A stretch of DNA of 15,380 bases from assembly GCA_041576975.1 (NCBI GenBank), contig JBFGJY010000061.1, positions 1 to 15,380 on the forward strand, in the 5' to 3' direction. Below, piece after piece: positions 13,733-15,380 of the stretch. Under the pieces are notes generated by a model. The model was given only the letters and a program-made list of their open reading frames with translations, searched no databases and was not told the origin of the DNA. The stretch's first letter is position 1; the number at the start of each line of letters is the position of its first letter. Source of the DNA: JBFGJY01 sp041576975. GTDB taxonomy: Bacteria; Pseudomonadota; Gammaproteobacteria; UBA4575. A program made the position numbers and the translations under genes.

Positions 13733-13760
13733 TATGACCGTTTTCGGCCAAAAGCAGTGT
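13733..13760 (+). repeat. Dispersed hairpin repeat, copy 20 (class A)
   Basis: ATGACCGTTTT, centre CGGCC, right arm AAAAGCAGTGT. It ends 18 bases past the stop of the truncated hemoglobin gene. Confidence 0.85.
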
Positions 13761-13778
13761 AGCGGCTGCACCCACTTG

Positions 13779-14198
13779 TTAGGTTTTGCACACGCACGTT
13801 TGTTTGACTCTTTCAGCGGGTATCTTTAGCTGGGCAAATAAATATTCCTTAAACGAATCCTGATATTGCTGAGCATCAATGGCCTTTTGCATACAAAGAA
13901 GCCATGCATCACGTTCAGCATCCACAATGGCAAGATGTTTGTGCACCTCAGGAATGTTAATTTCGCCATAGTGCTTAGAATAGAGTTTTGGACCTCCAAG
14001 CCACCCACTGAGAAAGTAGGTCAATTTTTGACGAGATTCGGTTAAATCTTGCGGGTGCATTTTTCTGATTTTTTCTGCCTCAGGAAAAGTATTCATGTTT
14101 GAGAAAAAGTTATCGACGAGACATGTAATGCCAACAAGCCCACCGGCTGCATGGTAAGAGTGAGCGCCCACGCCGTATCCGTATTCATTGTGTTGCAT
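13779..14198 (-). CDS. Group II truncated hemoglobin
   Basis: 139 residues, the usual length for a 2-on-2 globin. Seen: GGLVGITCLVDNFFSNMNTF (19-38), PEAEKIRKMHPQDL (39-52), the core FLSGWLGGPKLY (62-73), proximal histidine H88 in VHKHLAIV, and the group II tryptophan W99 in ERDAWLLCM. Such globins bind O2 or NO and usually serve NO or peroxide detoxification. The helix B position 10 that is normally tyrosine (FY in relatives) is phenylalanine here (F32), so ligand stabilisation may differ. The extreme C-terminus is cysteine-bearing (TCVCKT), an unusual addition. The stop starts TAACAAGT followed by GGGTGCAGCCGC, which resembles the opening of an integron attC. Confidence 0.93.
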   Translation of the reverse strand: MQHNEYGYGVGAHSYHAAGGLVGITCLVDNFFSNMNTFPEAEKIRKMHPQDLTESRQKLTYFLSGWLGGPKLYSKHYGEINIPEVHKHLAIVDAERDAWLLCMQKAIDAQQYQDSFKEYLFAQLKIPAERVKQTCVCKT

Positions 14199-14277
14199 GT
14201 TTTTATTTCATCATCTACGAGGAACACTAACATTCTAATACATGCAACTATGCTCAGATATCACTATATACAACAAA

Positions 14278-14310
14278 TAAATGCCCACTTTCGGCCAAAA
14301 GCGATCATTC
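14278..14310 (+). repeat. Dispersed hairpin repeat, copy 21 (class A)
   Basis: AAATGCCCACTTT, centre CGGCC, right arm AAAAGCGATCATTC. Last copy in the window, 59 bases past the glyoxalase stop; the remaining 1.07 kb has none. Confidence 0.85.
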
Positions 14311-14369
14311 ACATTTAGTTTAATGATTTCTATCAATTTACCTTTTTATATCACTTTGTATTTTTCCTT

Positions 14370-14810
14370 TTACCACTCACCTGTGTTTGGCATTGATTGC
14401 CAAGGTTCAGCTTTTGGAAGTGCATCACCTTTTTGTAGTAGTTCTATCGAGATTCCATCAGGTGAACGTATAAACGCCATATGACCATCCCTTGGTGGCA
14501 CATTGATAGTAATACCGCTACTCATCAGTTTTGCACAAAGCTCATAAATATTATCTACTCGATACGCGAGATGGCCAAAGTTTCTTCCACCAGTATATTC
14601 TTCGGGATCCCAATTATAGGTAAGTTCAATCATGGGTGATCTTTGTTCTTTTACTTTATTCATATCCTCTGGGGCAGCAAGAAAAATTAATGTGAATCTT
14701 CCTTTCTCATACTCATGGCGACTGACTTCTTCTAAACCTAGCTTGTTGCAATAGAAATCAAGTGACTCTTCTATGCCACTTATTCTGATCATTGTATGTA
14801 GATATTCCAT
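14370..14810 (-). CDS. gloA: Glyoxalase I (lactoylglutathione lyase), short metal-dependent type
   Basis: 146 residues. It isomerises the hemithioacetal of methylglyoxal and glutathione to S-lactoylglutathione, the first step of methylglyoxal detoxification. Metal ligands by position are H5 (YLHTMIRI), E62 (MIELTYNW), H80 (FGHLAYRV) and E123 (SIELLQ), the same four-ligand set as E. coli GloA. Other family marks are SLDFYCNKLGL (16-26), the TYNWD..EY.GGRNFGH loop and RDGHMAFIRSPDG (107-119). The C-terminus is slightly longer than in E. coli. GAGG precedes the ATG. It lies 19 bases after the DUF5343 gene on the same strand, so the two are probably co-transcribed. Confidence 0.96.
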   Translation of the reverse strand: MEYLHTMIRISGIEESLDFYCNKLGLEEVSRHEYEKGRFTLIFLAAPEDMNKVKEQRSPMIELTYNWDPEEYTGGRNFGHLAYRVDNIYELCAKLMSSGITINVPPRDGHMAFIRSPDGISIELLQKGDALPKAEPWQSMPNTGEW

Positions 14811-14829
14811 ACATATACCTCAACTTTAT

Positions 14830-15138
14830 TTAGCTAGTCTTATTGAAATTAAAGATAATAAAAGGTGCATACACATTTTTCATGCATTTGGCTATTACAC
14901 CACCAGACTTTTTTTGATTTCTAAATTTTTTATACAGTTCAGTTGGAGAACCATCACCTGCAACATGCCCCATCTTTTTAATGAACGGGATTATTGCGCG
15001 AGGTGTACCACCCCTCATTGAAAGTTTGGTTGAGACAAAATCTTGAGTGAACCGTTCTGGGACAGAAGCATTTGTTATCTTTTCTAGCATCCTTTCTAGC
15101 GTTCTAACAGTTGTCACATATGGTAAATTTTTAGCCAT
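14830..15138 (-). CDS. DUF5343-like protein
   Basis: 102 residues. LPYVTTVRTLERMLEKITNA, then SVPERFTQDFVST, a glycine turn RGGTPRAIIPFIKKMGHV and DGSPTELYKKFRN follow the DUF5343 pattern as I remember it: a small winged-helix-like helical domain of unknown function often seen in variable genomic regions. The end, CMKNVYAPFIIFNFNKTS, lacks the longer helical tail I would expect, so it may be C-terminally truncated. A strong AGAGGAGAG (complement of 15143-15151) sits just before the ATG, the best ribosome site on this strand. It is the first gene of a likely two-gene unit with glyoxalase I. Confidence 0.75.
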   Translation of the reverse strand: MAKNLPYVTTVRTLERMLEKITNASVPERFTQDFVSTKLSMRGGTPRAIIPFIKKMGHVAGDGSPTELYKKFRNQKKSGGVIAKCMKNVYAPFIIFNFNKTS

Positions 15139-15380
15139 TCAACTCTCCTCTTAGTGCCTTTGAATTCTAGTTATATTTATTAAGCAGACTTCAATCTTTG
15201 ATAATTAGTAATTCAAATTTTTCAAGATTAAGGTTTATCCAACCTGGATCTAAAGGCCAGTTTACTACAACTAAGTTGAGCGGCCTCATATCGCAAGGAA
15301 TTTGATAACTGCAAGGGGCACCGCGAAATTCACAAAAGAGACTTTAGACAAAAATGAGGACAAAAATGGAATTCACGGTG
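15139..15380. other. Right-edge intergenic region with possible gene ends
   Basis: This must contain the promoter of the DUF5343-glyoxalase unit. On the minus strand a short frame (15289-15191) reads MRPLNLVVVNWPLDPGWINL and on to KFELLIIKD, protein-like but only 32 residues; it could be a remnant. On the plus strand AGGACAAAA precedes ATG at 15366 (MEFTV), which could be the first codons of a gene running off the window. Neither is firm. No repeat copy is present. Confidence 0.3.

Noticed and set aside
106..14310. CRISPR array
   Set aside because: Repeats are about 30 bp and partly palindromic, but the distances vary from 40 to over 1000 bases, the spacers contain genes, and there are no cas genes.
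14773..15021. Plus-strand 82-residue frame
   Set aside because: Antisense to the DUF5343 gene and the glyoxalase start, both recognised families.
1..15380. Standard integron with integrase
   Set aside because: No tyrosine recombinase frame, no attI, and only one attC-like element of adequate length. The frequent repeat lacks clear RYYYAAC/GTTRRRY ends.
1..15380. tRNA or rRNA genes
   Set aside because: No cloverleaf arms with a TTCRA-type T loop or rRNA-like conserved blocks were found by eye on either strand.

Overview
The window is about 15.4 kb of AT-rich bacterial chromosome. Protein types point to a gammaproteobacterium: a GltI-like glutamate/aspartate binding protein, a short metal-type glyoxalase I, a YbaN/DUF454 protein, an RhlE-type helicase and a Vibrio-like DUF2391 protein. 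That assignment is inference; there is no rRNA or tRNA to settle it. About twenty small, functionally unrelated genes lie here, most on the minus strand and most standing alone. No phage, insertion sequence, integrase or CRISPR array was seen.

Layout. 1-77 is the tail of a plus-strand gene. Then come an SDR oxidoreductase (239-1036, -), a solute-binding protein (1253-2110, -), a membrane protein (2281-2859, -), a Sel1 lipoprotein (3095-3742, -), a periplasmic DUF3365 heme protein (4329-4847, +), a short conserved protein (5001-5261, +), a thermonuclease-like lipoprotein (5280-5813, -), an arginine-rich small protein (5913-6155, +) convergent with a helical protein (6152-6436, -), a tiny plus-strand ORF (6583-6750) and a secreted-protein gene broken by a stop (6775-7047, +). 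A minus-strand run follows: DUF454 (7220-7588), lipoprotein (7761-8324), polysaccharide deacetylase (8419-9087), SGNH esterase (9216-9857), two small membrane-associated proteins (10019-10258, 10463-10840), a frameshifted RhlE helicase (11124-12357) and DUF2391 (12721-13116). After a small plus-strand membrane protein (13384-13554) come a group II truncated hemoglobin (13779-14198, -) and a two-gene unit, DUF5343 then glyoxalase I (15138-14370, -).

The most striking feature is not a gene. A hairpin-forming repeat of about 30 bp occurs some 20 times, almost always between genes and, with one exception, in the same orientation. It has two classes: class A (left arm ATGTCCGCTTT, centre CGGCC, right arm AAAAGCGGACAT) and class B (same left arm, then GGGTCGTTAGCGG and TCAT or ACAT). 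From 106 to 14310 the DNA reads as gene-repeat-gene-repeat, and nearly every minus-strand gene has a copy just past its stop codon. This resembles a cassette array, although the repeat is too short and too symmetrical to be a normal integron attC. An attC-like element abuts one copy (7083-7147), and three genes end in the same TAACAAGT string. The alternatives are a REP/MITE-like family spread across the genome or a degenerate integron-like cassette array; sequence alone does not decide.

The genes do not form one pathway. They are a mixture of stress or detoxification functions (glyoxalase, hemoglobin, SDR), envelope or secreted proteins (lipoproteins, nuclease, heme protein, deacetylase) and small unknown proteins, as expected in an accessory region.
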